Assembly (NCBI GenBank): GCA_026645575.1
Contig: JAPKMW010000020.1
Span: 62,001-126,000 of the forward strand
Direction of reading: 5' to 3'
DNA: 64,000 nucleotides
From: Caldilineaceae bacterium
Lineage (GTDB): Bacteria; Chloroflexota; Anaerolineae; Caldilineales; Caldilineaceae
Under the pieces are notes generated by a model that made no database searches, was not told the DNA's origin, and was given only the letters and a program-made list of their open reading frames with translations. The position numbers were made by a program, and so were the translations under genes. Positions 33,778-42,659 of this stretch are shown here, piece after piece. Numbering within the stretch: position 1 is the first letter of the stretch; the number at the start of each line of letters is the position of its first letter.

Positions 33778-36700
33778 GTGAATATTGCCCATCATGTTGA
33801 ACGGGGCGCTCGACTTTTTCCGGCGCGCCTAGCCCTTTCTTTTGAAGGGGAAACTTTTTCTTATGACGAACTCAATCAAGCGAGCAACCGCGCCGCCAAC
33901 GGTTTTGCTGGGCTGGGCGTGGCGCGTGGCGACCGGGTGGCGATCTGGTTGCCCAACACAGCGGCTTTTGTCATTGCCTATCTGGGTCTGCAAAAGCTGG
34001 GCGCCATTGCGGTGACGATCAACACCGGGCTGAAAGCCGCCGAGATCGACTTTATTCTCAAGGATAGCGGCGCTGAGATTCTGTTGACCACGGCTGCGCT
34101 GTACACCGAACTGGCGGCGTTGGATTTGTCATCCCTTCGGCATACCATCTTGATTGAAGGTGAGGCGCCAGGGACACAAAGCTTTGCTGCGTTGCTGGCG
34201 CAGGCCGCGCCAGACTTTGCCACCGCCGTCACCGTTCCCGATGACCCGGCGGCGATTCTCTATACCTCCGGCACCACTGGCTTCCCCAAAGGTGCGCTCT
34301 TGTCACACAAGACCGTAGTGGTCAGCGCGCAAACGGCGGTCACGACCTTTGGTCTACAGCCAACGGATCGGGTGCTGGTCTGTTTATCCCTCTTTCACAG
34401 CTTTGCGCAGACCGCAGCCTTCAACCCTTGTTTGGAGGCCGGCGCAACGTTGATCCTCCATCGCCAATTTGAGGCGGGGCCTGTTCTCCGCTCTATGCAG
34501 GAAGCCGCAGCCACGGTCTTCTTTGGCGTGCCGACGCTTTATATTCTCCTTGCAGAGCAGGCAACCCCGGCGCACGTACAAAGCGTGCGGCGCTTTATCT
34601 CCGCCGGGATGGCGCTGCCCGCCGCTGTGTTGCACCGCTGGCATCAGAAATTTGGCTCGGTGATCAACGACGGCTATGGTCTCACCGAAATCTGTTTGGG
34701 CACCTTTAACCACGATCCGCTAGCCCATCCCGGTTCTGCCGGTCGCCCGTTGGAGGGGGTGCAACTGCGGGTCGTTAACGAAGCGGGGGAGCCAGTGGCG
34801 CCGGGTGAGCTGGGGGAAATTCACATCCATACGCCCAGCATGATGCTCCGCTACTGGCAACGCCCAGAGGAAACGGCAGCGGTCTTGCGCGATGGCTGGT
34901 TTCACACGGGCGATATTGGGCGCGTGGACGCGGAGGGCAACTACTACATCATCGACCGCATCAAAGATATGGTCAACGTCGGCGGCGTCAAAGTCTACCC
35001 CTCCGAGGTGGAAAATGTCCTCTATCAACATCCGGCAGTCAAGGAGGTGGCGGTCTATGGCGTGCCGGAAGCGTTGTTGGGGGAACAGGTGCAGGCCAAC
35101 GTGGTGCTGAAGCCGGATGTCGCCGTCACGCCGCAGGCGTTGCTGGCTTTCTGTCGCGAACGGCTGGCGGAATTTAAGCTGCCGAGCGCGCTTCATCTGG
35201 TCGCTGATCTACCCAAAAGTCGCACCGGTAAAATTCTCAAGCGGCTCTTGCGCGAACAGGCGCCAGTTGGGCCGGTCGTCTCCGTCACCAACGGACATCA
35301 TAGCAATGGTCATAGCGCCACTGGACACAGTGCCAACGGTCATCATCCGCCCACGGCAGTTACTGCTAGCCAGAACGGCGCGCCCCATCCGTCACCGGCG
35401 ACGCTGGCGCTGGCCCACCGGATGGCCGGCTGGCTGGCCGAAAAACTCCAAATCGGCGTCAATGACATTGACTGGAATCAGCCCTTTGCCGAATATGGCA
35501 TGACCTCGATCCTGGCGGTTAACCTGGCCGGCGCGCTGAGTGAGTGGTTGGGGCAACCGGTGCCGGCGATTCTACTCTGGAACTTTCCTACCATCAGCGA
35601 ATTGGTGGCCCACTTGCAACAGGCTGCCGACTCCTTCCCGCCCCAGCAAACCGACACAAACTGGCAACCGGCGGGTCATGATGCGCTTACCGAACCGATT
35701 GCGCTGGTCGGCATTGGCTGCCGCTTCCCCGGTGATGCCGATACACCGGAAGCGTTCTGGCAACTGTTGCGCAACGGCGTCGATACTGCCCGCCCCCTCC
35801 CCGCCGACCGCTGGAAATTCGAGGACTATTACGATCCTACGCCTAACACCCCCGGCAAGATGTACGTGCGCGCCGGCAGTTTTTTGGATCGCGTTGACCG
35901 CTTTGACGCCGCCTTCTTTGGTATCTCGCCGCTGGAAGCCGCCGCCATCGACCCACAACAGCGCCTCTTGCTGGAAGTTTGCTGGGAAGCGCTGGAACAT
36001 GCCAACTTGGCCGCCGATGGTTTGCGTGAAAGCCGCACCGGCGTCTATGTTGGCGCTTTTTGGGATGACTATTCGGCCCAACATCTCTACAACGCCACCC
36101 CTGAGCAGATCGACAGCTATCGCGTCCTGAGCAACCTGCGCGGGATGACGGCTGGACGGCTGGCCTATGTCCTTGGGCTACATGGCCCGGCGCTACAACT
36201 GGACACCGCTTGTTCTTCCTCGCTACTGGCCGTGCATCTGGCCTGTCAAGCCTTGCGCACCGGTGAGTGTGACCTAGCGATGGCCGGCGGCGTAAGCCTG
36301 GTGCTTGCGCCGGAACAGTTGATCGGCCTCTCGCACATGGGTGCAGTCTCGCCCGATGGCCGCTGCAAAACTTTTGCTGCCACTGCCGATGGTTTTGGCA
36401 TTGGCGAAGGGGCCGGCATTGTTGTCTTGAAACGGTTGCGTGACGCTGTCAGCGCCGGGGATCGTGTTCTGGCGGTCATTCGTGGTTCTGCCGTCAACCA
36501 TGATGGCGCCAGCAATGGTCTCACGGCGCCCAATGGCCGCGCCCAGGAAATGATGTTGCGGCAGGCGTTGACCAATGCCAATGTGCGCCCCGCTGAGATC
36601 CACTATGTCGAGACCCACGGCACCGGCACTGTCCTCGGCGACCCGATCGAGGTGCAGGCGCTACTTAATGTGCTGGGCGAAGGGCGCACCGAGCCGCTCT

Positions 36701-39700
36701 GGCTAGGGTCGGTCAAAACCAATATCGGCCACCTCTCCGCCGCCGCCGGTGTCGCCGCGCTGACCAAGGTGGTTCTCTCGCTGCAAGCGGGCGAAATTCC
36801 GCCCAATCTCCACTTTACCGCGCCCAATCCCCACATTCCGTGGGCGACTGCCCCCCTTGCCGTGCCAACCGAGGTTATGCCCTGGCCGCAGGGTGAGCGC
36901 CGATTAGCCGGCGTCAGCAGCTTTGGCCTCACCGGCACGAATGTTCACTTGATCGTCGAAGCCGCACCGGACATTACGAATTACGAATTAGGAATTAGGA
37001 ATCACGCAACACGCAACACGAATTATGAAAACGGCGCTACGCCTGCGGCCACCGTAACGCCATCGGAACGGCCTTATCATCTGCTCACCCTCTCTGCCAA
37101 GACGGAGCAGGCGCTAGCGGCCCAGGTCGAGCAGATGGAAGATTGGTTGGCTGCCCAACCGGCAACGGCTGATGGTGGGCAGGCGTTGGCTGACCTATGC
37201 TACACAGCGGCGACCAGCCGCGTCCACTGGAATGAACGTCTGAGCATCATTGCGCCGGACCTGGCAACGGCGCGGGCCAAGTTACGGCAGGCGCAAACCG
37301 CGCCAACAGCGCCGGGGATTATTCGCAGCAAGAAAGGGGAGCAGGCGCCCAAGGTAGCTTTCCTCTTTGCCGGTCAGGGGCCGCAGTATGTGGACATGGG
37401 CCGTCAACTCTATGAAACGCAACCCCTTTTCCGCCGCACCTTGCAGCAGTGTGACGAGATCTTGCGCGACTACATGGATCACGCCCTGTTGACCATCCTC
37501 TATGGTCCCGACAAAGCGCGGGGCGATGCGCTGCTCAACGAAGCCACCTATGCCCAGCCGGCGCTCTTTGTCATTGAATATGCGCTGGCGACGCTGTGGC
37601 GCTCCTGGGGGATAGAACCCGCGGCGGTCATCGGTCACAGCATGGGCGAATATGCCGCCGCTTGTTTTGCCGGCGTCTTTAGTCTGGAAGAAGGGCTGCG
37701 CTTGATTGCCGCACGTGGGCGTTTGATGCAAGAGGTGGCGCCCAAAGGGCAGATGGTGGCTGTGTTGGGCAGCGAAGCGATAGTGCGGGAAGTGTTGGCG
37801 CCTTACGCTCAAGGCGTCGCCCTGGCCGCGATCAACACGCCGCAGAGCCTGGTCATCTCCGGCAGTAAGGAAGCGATTGGGGAAGCCACGGGTGCGTTAC
37901 AGCGCGCTGGCCTGGAGATTCGCCCGCTCAAGATTCACGTCGCCTCCCACTCGCCGCTCATGGAACCGATCCTGGCCGAGTTTACGACAGTAGCCGAGAG
38001 CGTCACCTATCACCGCCCGCAACTGCCCGTGATCTCCAACGTGACCGGTGCGCTGGCGGATGAAGCGTTAACCACGCCGGCCTACTGGCGGCGTCACCTG
38101 CGCGAGCCAGTGCAATTTGCCCAAGGCATGGCAACTATCGCCGCTTTAGGGATTGACGCCTTTATCGAAGCTGGTCCCAAAGCGACCCTGCTTGGCTTGG
38201 GCCAACAGTGCTGGCCATTGGTCTCATCAGCGGCGCAAACAACGCAAAGCCCGCTCTGGCTGACCAGTATCCATCCCAAAAATGAAGAATGGGTGCAACT
38301 GCTGGAAAGTCTGGCGACCTTGCATGGGCGTGGCGCCACGATTGACTGGCATAGCTTTGACCAGGAGTACAATCGCCAGAAGGTGGATCTGCCCCGCTAC
38401 CCATTCCAGCGGCAACGTTACTGGTTGGATGACGCACAGCCAAAGCCGGCCGCACGTCCGCAAGCAGCCCAACCGGCGCCAACGGGCGGTCATCCTTTGT
38501 TGGGGCGACAGGTGTATTCGGTGCTGGCGGCGCGCAACCAGGAGTTGCTCTTTGAGAATCGCTTCGACCTGACTACTCTGCCCTATCTGGCCGATCACGC
38601 GCTCTTTGACCAGCCGATTGTCCCCGGCGCTGCCTACTTTGCCATGATTCTGGCTGCCGGCGCCCAGCTTTGGCCACAGGGACAAACGGTGCTGACCGAG
38701 TGCGCCATTCAACAAGGACTATTCCTGCCTACCGCCGAACAGAGTGGCGCTGAACAACCGGCCAGCGCGACCGTGCAGGTTCTCTTTACGCCGGCGCAGG
38801 GGGGCTACCAGTGGCAAATCTATAGCTTACTTGACGGCGCGCAGCCGACCGACCCCTGGACGCTCCATGCCGCTGGTCAGGTGGCAACGGCGCCAGCGCC
38901 AACGACGCCCGCTACCGTTAACCTAACTGAGTTACGCACCCGTTGCTCCAATGCCGTCGAGCCGGCCCATTATGAAGCGCAGTTGCGCGACCAGGGCATC
39001 ACCTACGGCCCACAATTCCAGGCGTTGACCCAGCTTTTTGTCGGTGACGGGGAAGCGCTCGGCTATGTCAACCTGCCCCAATCGGTGACGGCGACCGGCT
39101 ATCAGTTACATCCCGTTCTGCTGGATGCCGCGTTGCGCGTGGCATCCAGCCTCTTGCCGACCGATGAGGAAGATCCCTATCTGCCCTTTAGCGTGGAAGC
39201 GGTGCAACTCTATGACCGGAACGCGCCGACGCGTTTCTGGAGCTATGTGCAAGCGCGACCAGCCACTGCTGACGACGTTCCCGGTAGCCGGCAGGTCGAT
39301 CTCACCTTGATCGACGAGGAGGGGCATATCGTCGCGCGGTTAACGAACTTTACCTTGCGTCGCGCCAACCGGCAAGCCTTGCTGGGCAACCAGCGGCGGC
39401 TCGACTGGCTCTATGAGATTACGTGGAAAGCGGTCAGTCGCCCACGGCAATCATCCTTTGCCCAAAAGCCGGGGCGTTGGCTCATTCTGGCCGACGACCA
39501 GGGCTATGGCACGGCGCTGGCAACGCGTTTGGAAGCACAAGGCGCCCAGTGCATTCTGTTGCACCAGTGGGCCTTGGCCGAAGCAGCGACGGCGGCAACC
39601 TTCCAGCGCTTACTGGAAGCCCACTTACCGACCAATGCGGACAAGCTTCAGGGGGTGGTCTACCTCTGGGGGCTGGATCGCCAGGAAATGAGTGGTGATG

Positions 39701-42537
39701 AAGTGCCCACAGCGGCGCTCCAGGTCAGCACGCAGGTGTTGCATCTGGTGCAGGCGCTGCTGCGGGCGGAACAAAGCCCACGGCTCTGGTTGGTAACGCA
39801 GGCAGCGGTGGCAGCCGATGCAGATCAACTTCACCTGGCGCCGCTCTGGGGGCTGGGACGGACATTGCATTGGGAAGAACCGGCGCTGGCCTGCACCTGT
39901 GTTGATCTGCCCGCCACCTTTGATGATGAGACGCCCGTCGCCCTCTTCCGTGAGATTTGGTTTGCCGATGGGGAGAATCAGATTCTTCTACGTGGGGATG
40001 AGCGGTTCGTGGCTCGGTTGGCGCGTCATCGCCCACCGACGACAACGACGCAACCACTTGTTCTCCACGCTGACAGCAGCTACTTGGTGACGGGTGGCTT
40101 GGGTGGCTTGGGGTTGCGGGTGGCGCAGTGGTTGGTGGCGCAAGGGGCGCGCCATCTGGTGTTGGCCGGCCGGCGGCGCCTCATTCTACCCGATACGCAA
40201 GCGGCCATTCACGCAATGGAGGAGGCCGGCGCCAAGGTGCTGGTCGTGCAGGCCGATATTGCCCAGGCAGCCGATGTCCAGCGGTTGCTGGCGGCGACGC
40301 AAGCGCTGGCGCCCTTACGGGGCATTATCCATGCCGCTGGTGTTATCGATGACGGTCTCTTGCTGCAACAGACCGCGGCGCGCTTTGCCCAGGTGATGGC
40401 GCCCAAAGTGGCGGGGACCTGGCATTTGCACAGCCAGACTCGCGATCTGTCGCTCGACTTCTTTGTGCTGTTCTCGTCGGTTTCGTCCATGCTGGGCAAC
40501 CGGGGCCAGAGTAACTACGCGGCGGCCAATGCCTTTATGGATGTCTTGGCGCAGCAACGACAGCAAGAGGGCTTGTCGGCCTTAAGCATCAATTGGGGTG
40601 GTTGGGCCGAGATTGGGCTGGCGGCAACGTTGGTCAAAGAACAAGCGTCTGCCGGGCTGGGCGCGATTGCGCCGACACAGGGGGTTGATCTGCTAGGGCT
40701 GCTGCTCACCGGTGCAGCGCCCCAGGTGGGCGTGCTGCCGATCCAGTGGCGACAGTTCCAGCAGGGGTTGAACCCGCGCCAGGCTTGGCCATTGTTAACC
40801 GATCTCCTGACGCCGGCAACTGAGCAGAAAAATACGACAACGCTCCGCCAACAACTGACGATGGCCGCGCCGGAAGAACGCTATGGTCTGGTCAAGGAGC
40901 ATGTGCAAGCGCTGATCCTACAACTCTTGGGGGCAACCCCAGCCGACGACGAAAGCTTCTTGCTCTTCGGGCTGGATTCGCTCCTGTCCATTCAACTCGC
41001 CAATCGGTTGGCCACCGCACTAAGCGTCACCCTACCCGCGACCCTGGCCTTCAAATATGAGACCGTCGAGCGCTTAACCCAATTCCTGCTCGAAACCATC
41101 ACCGAACCGATCACCCAATCTCTCAATCTCTCAATCTCTCAATCTCCCAGTCAACCTTCGGCTGAGCTCAGGTCGAAGCCTGCTGACACCTGGTATCCCC
41201 AACTCTACAACCAGCAGGAGTGTTATACCTGGCACGAGGTGGTGAGCAACAAAGCCTGTCTTCACGTCCAGCAGGCAGTTTACATTCGCTCGCCCATTGA
41301 TGCCATGATCCTGGCAGCCGCGCTACAAACCCTGGTTGAACGCCATGATGGGTTGCGCACGGTCTACACGAGGCAGGGCGATGCATTGCTGCAACGCACT
41401 CTCGCCACGCAGACAGCCGACTTTGCCGTGGTTAATGCGGCTGATCACCAATGGTCTGATCTAGCCGAGACAATGCTGGCCGATGCGCGGTCGCCCTTTG
41501 ATCTAGGGCAAGGCCCACTGTTACGTGGGCGGTTGTACAGTCGCGCCGCTGATGACCACATCTTCGTGCTGGTCGTTCACCACATCGCTGCTGACGCCAC
41601 GGCGCTAAGTGTGATCATCAATGAACTGTGGGCGATCTATGGCGCATTGCAGGCGGGCAACCCGATCCCCCTGGCGCCAGTGCGGGCAGGGTGGCACGAT
41701 TTTGTCCGCTGGCAGCAAGATCTGCTACAGAGCGCCGAGGGTGAACGGCTGTGGCGTTTCTGGCAAGAGCAACTGGCCGGCGACCTGCCCCGCTTGCAGT
41801 TGCCCATCGACTTTCCCCGCCCCGCTCAGGACAGCCATCATGGGCGACCTTGCTACTTTGAACTGGATGCCGCGTTGATCCAACAATTGAGGCAAGTGGC
41901 CCAGCGCGAAGGTTGCACGCTCTACATGGTCTTGATGGCCGGCTTCCAACTGCTCTTGCACCGCTACAGCCAGCAGCGCGATCTAATTGTGGCGGCCCAT
42001 GTGGCGAATCGCAACGAGGCGGCCTTTGCCGACGTGGTTGGCTATCTGGCCGATACCTTCCCGATTCGCGCCCGGATTGGGGCAGAAGCCACCTTCCAGT
42101 CGCTGCTCCATGAGGTGCAGGCGACCATTCTGGCGGCGATGGAGCATCAAGGCTTTCCGTTGCGCCTCCTGGCCGAGCGCTTGGGCGTGCAGGAAGATCC
42201 CTCGCGCCCGGTGCTGACGCCGGTCTGGTTTACCCTGTTGCCGTTACGCCTCTTCCAGGAGAGCGGCGCCCTCTTCCAGAGCGGCAACGGCGCCATTACC
42301 TTGGGTGGCTTGACGCTGGAGGCGACCGATCTGCTGCCAGCCTGGCTGGGCGCCTGGTATGATTTGGAGATGATCCTGACGGAAGGGGAAAGTGTGGTCT
42401 TTGGTACGCTGGTCTACAAGACTGACCTCTTTGCCGAAGCCACCATTCTGCGCATGATTGCCGATTTTCAACGGCTGCTCCAAGCGATTGCGGCGAACCC
42501 AGTTCGGTCTGTGGCCGCCTATCAACTTGATTCATAG
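33778..42537 (+). CDS. Polyketide/peptide megasynthase: ligase-ACP-KS-AT-DH-KR-ACP-condensation
   Basis: A 2919-residue protein. GTG 33778 was chosen because GAGG lies six bases upstream; a TTG at 33766 is an alternative. Domains in order: AMP-forming ligase (1-500; TSGTTGFPKG near 163); His/Asn/Gly linker; ACP (GMTS, Ser577); complete KS (Cys812 in DTACSSS, HGTGT, NIGHL); AT (GHSMGEY, Ser1288; specificity motif VASHS); DH (His1607 in LADHALFDQPIVPG); KR (GGLGGLG at 2106 on, Tyr2247); ACP (GLDS, Ser2401); condensation domain (HHIAAD, 2601-2606). In the DH the second motif is LLDAALR, with Arg where Gln or His is usual, so dehydration is doubtful. One extension on a loaded acid would give a beta-hydroxy or unsaturated chain, passed by the C domain to an amine or hydroxyl. 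Two interdomain linkers contain intergenic-type repeats. Confidence 0.93.
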   Translation: MNIAHHVERGARLFPARLALSFEGETFSYDELNQASNRAANGFAGLGVARGDRVAIWLPNTAAFVIAYLGLQKLGAIAVTINTGLKAAEIDFILKDSGAEILLTTAALYTELAALDLSSLRHTILIEGEAPGTQSFAALLAQAAPDFATAVTVPDDPAAILYTSGTTGFPKGALLSHKTVVVSAQTAVTTFGLQPTDRVLVCLSLFHSFAQTAAFNPCLEAGATLILHRQFEAGPVLRSMQEAAATVFFGVPTLYILLAEQATPAHVQSVRRFISAGMALPAAVLHRWHQKFGSVINDGYGLTEICLGTFNHDPLAHPGSAGRPLEGVQLRVVNEAGEPVAPGELGEIHIHTPSMMLRYWQRPEETAAVLRDGWFHTGDIGRVDAEGNYYIIDRIKDMVNVGGVKVYPSEVENVLYQHPAVKEVAVYGVPEALLGEQVQANVVLKPDVAVTPQALLAFCRERLAEFKLPSALHLVADLPKSRTGKILKRLLREQAPVGPVVSVTNGHHSNGHSATGHSANGHHPPTAVTASQNGAPHPSPATLALAHRMAGWLAEKLQIGVNDIDWNQPFAEYGMTSILAVNLAGALSEWLGQPVPAILLWNFPTISELVAHLQQAADSFPPQQTDTNWQPAGHDALTEPIALVGIGCRFPGDADTPEAFWQLLRNGVDTARPLPADRWKFEDYYDPTPNTPGKMYVRAGSFLDRVDRFDAAFFGISPLEAAAIDPQQRLLLEVCWEALEHANLAADGLRESRTGVYVGAFWDDYSAQHLYNATPEQIDSYRVLSNLRGMTAGRLAYVLGLHGPALQLDTACSSSLLAVHLACQALRTGECDLAMAGGVSLVLAPEQLIGLSHMGAVSPDGRCKTFAATADGFGIGEGAGIVVLKRLRDAVSAGDRVLAVIRGSAVNHDGASNGLTAPNGRAQEMMLRQALTNANVRPAEIHYVETHGTGTVLGDPIEVQALLNVLGEGRTEPLWLGSVKTNIGHLSAAAGVAALTKVVLSLQAGEIPPNLHFTAPNPHIPWATAPLAVPTEVMPWPQGERRLAGVSSFGLTGTNVHLIVEAAPDITNYELGIRNHATRNTNYENGATPAATVTPSERPYHLLTLSAKTEQALAAQVEQMEDWLAAQPATADGGQALADLCYTAATSRVHWNERLSIIAPDLATARAKLRQAQTAPTAPGIIRSKKGEQAPKVAFLFAGQGPQYVDMGRQLYETQPLFRRTLQQCDEILRDYMDHALLTILYGPDKARGDALLNEATYAQPALFVIEYALATLWRSWGIEPAAVIGHSMGEYAAACFAGVFSLEEGLRLIAARGRLMQEVAPKGQMVAVLGSEAIVREVLAPYAQGVALAAINTPQSLVISGSKEAIGEATGALQRAGLEIRPLKIHVASHSPLMEPILAEFTTVAESVTYHRPQLPVISNVTGALADEALTTPAYWRRHLREPVQFAQGMATIAALGIDAFIEAGPKATLLGLGQQCWPLVSSAAQTTQSPLWLTSIHPKNEEWVQLLESLATLHGRGATIDWHSFDQEYNRQKVDLPRYPFQRQRYWLDDAQPKPAARPQAAQPAPTGGHPLLGRQVYSVLAARNQELLFENRFDLTTLPYLADHALFDQPIVPGAAYFAMILAAGAQLWPQGQTVLTECAIQQGLFLPTAEQSGAEQPASATVQVLFTPAQGGYQWQIYSLLDGAQPTDPWTLHAAGQVATAPAPTTPATVNLTELRTRCSNAVEPAHYEAQLRDQGITYGPQFQALTQLFVGDGEALGYVNLPQSVTATGYQLHPVLLDAALRVASSLLPTDEEDPYLPFSVEAVQLYDRNAPTRFWSYVQARPATADDVPGSRQVDLTLIDEEGHIVARLTNFTLRRANRQALLGNQRRLDWLYEITWKAVSRPRQSSFAQKPGRWLILADDQGYGTALATRLEAQGAQCILLHQWALAEAATAATFQRLLEAHLPTNADKLQGVVYLWGLDRQEMSGDEVPTAALQVSTQVLHLVQALLRAEQSPRLWLVTQAAVAADADQLHLAPLWGLGRTLHWEEPALACTCVDLPATFDDETPVALFREIWFADGENQILLRGDERFVARLARHRPPTTTTQPLVLHADSSYLVTGGLGGLGLRVAQWLVAQGARHLVLAGRRRLILPDTQAAIHAMEEAGAKVLVVQADIAQAADVQRLLAATQALAPLRGIIHAAGVIDDGLLLQQTAARFAQVMAPKVAGTWHLHSQTRDLSLDFFVLFSSVSSMLGNRGQSNYAAANAFMDVLAQQRQQEGLSALSINWGGWAEIGLAATLVKEQASAGLGAIAPTQGVDLLGLLLTGAAPQVGVLPIQWRQFQQGLNPRQAWPLLTDLLTPATEQKNTTTLRQQLTMAAPEERYGLVKEHVQALILQLLGATPADDESFLLFGLDSLLSIQLANRLATALSVTLPATLAFKYETVERLTQFLLETITEPITQSLNLSISQSPSQPSAELRSKPADTWYPQLYNQQECYTWHEVVSNKACLHVQQAVYIRSPIDAMILAAALQTLVERHDGLRTVYTRQGDALLQRTLATQTADFAVVNAADHQWSDLAETMLADARSPFDLGQGPLLRGRLYSRAADDHIFVLVVHHIAADATALSVIINELWAIYGALQAGNPIPLAPVRAGWHDFVRWQQDLLQSAEGERLWRFWQEQLAGDLPRLQLPIDFPRPAQDSHHGRPCYFELDAALIQQLRQVAQREGCTLYMVLMAGFQLLLHRYSQQRDLIVAAHVANRNEAAFADVVGYLADTFPIRARIGAEATFQSLLHEVQATILAAMEHQGFPLRLLAERLGVQEDPSRPVLTPVWFTLLPLRLFQESGALFQSGNGAITLGGLTLEATDLLPAWLGAWYDLEMILTEGESVVFGTLVYKTDLFAEATILRMIADFQRLLQAIAANPVRSVAAYQLDS

Positions 42538-42542
42538 GCGCA

Positions 42543-42570
42543 AAGCGGTATAATAGAGTTGATACCGCTT
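42543..42570 (+). terminator. Hairpin directly after the megasynthase
   Basis: AAGCGGTA and TACCGCTT pair around a 12-base loop, starting 6 bases after the stop and followed by CTTTC. Short stem, plausible terminator. A TATAAT-like word sits in the loop, and a GACAAGGTGACAGG/CACCTTGTC repeat follows up to the next gene. Confidence 0.55.
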
Positions 42571-42659
42571 CTTTCGCTAATGACAAGGTGACAGGATGAC
42601 AGGGTGAATCCGGTCATCGCACCTTGTCCCCTGTCACCTTGTCACCGTCAGGGGGACGC

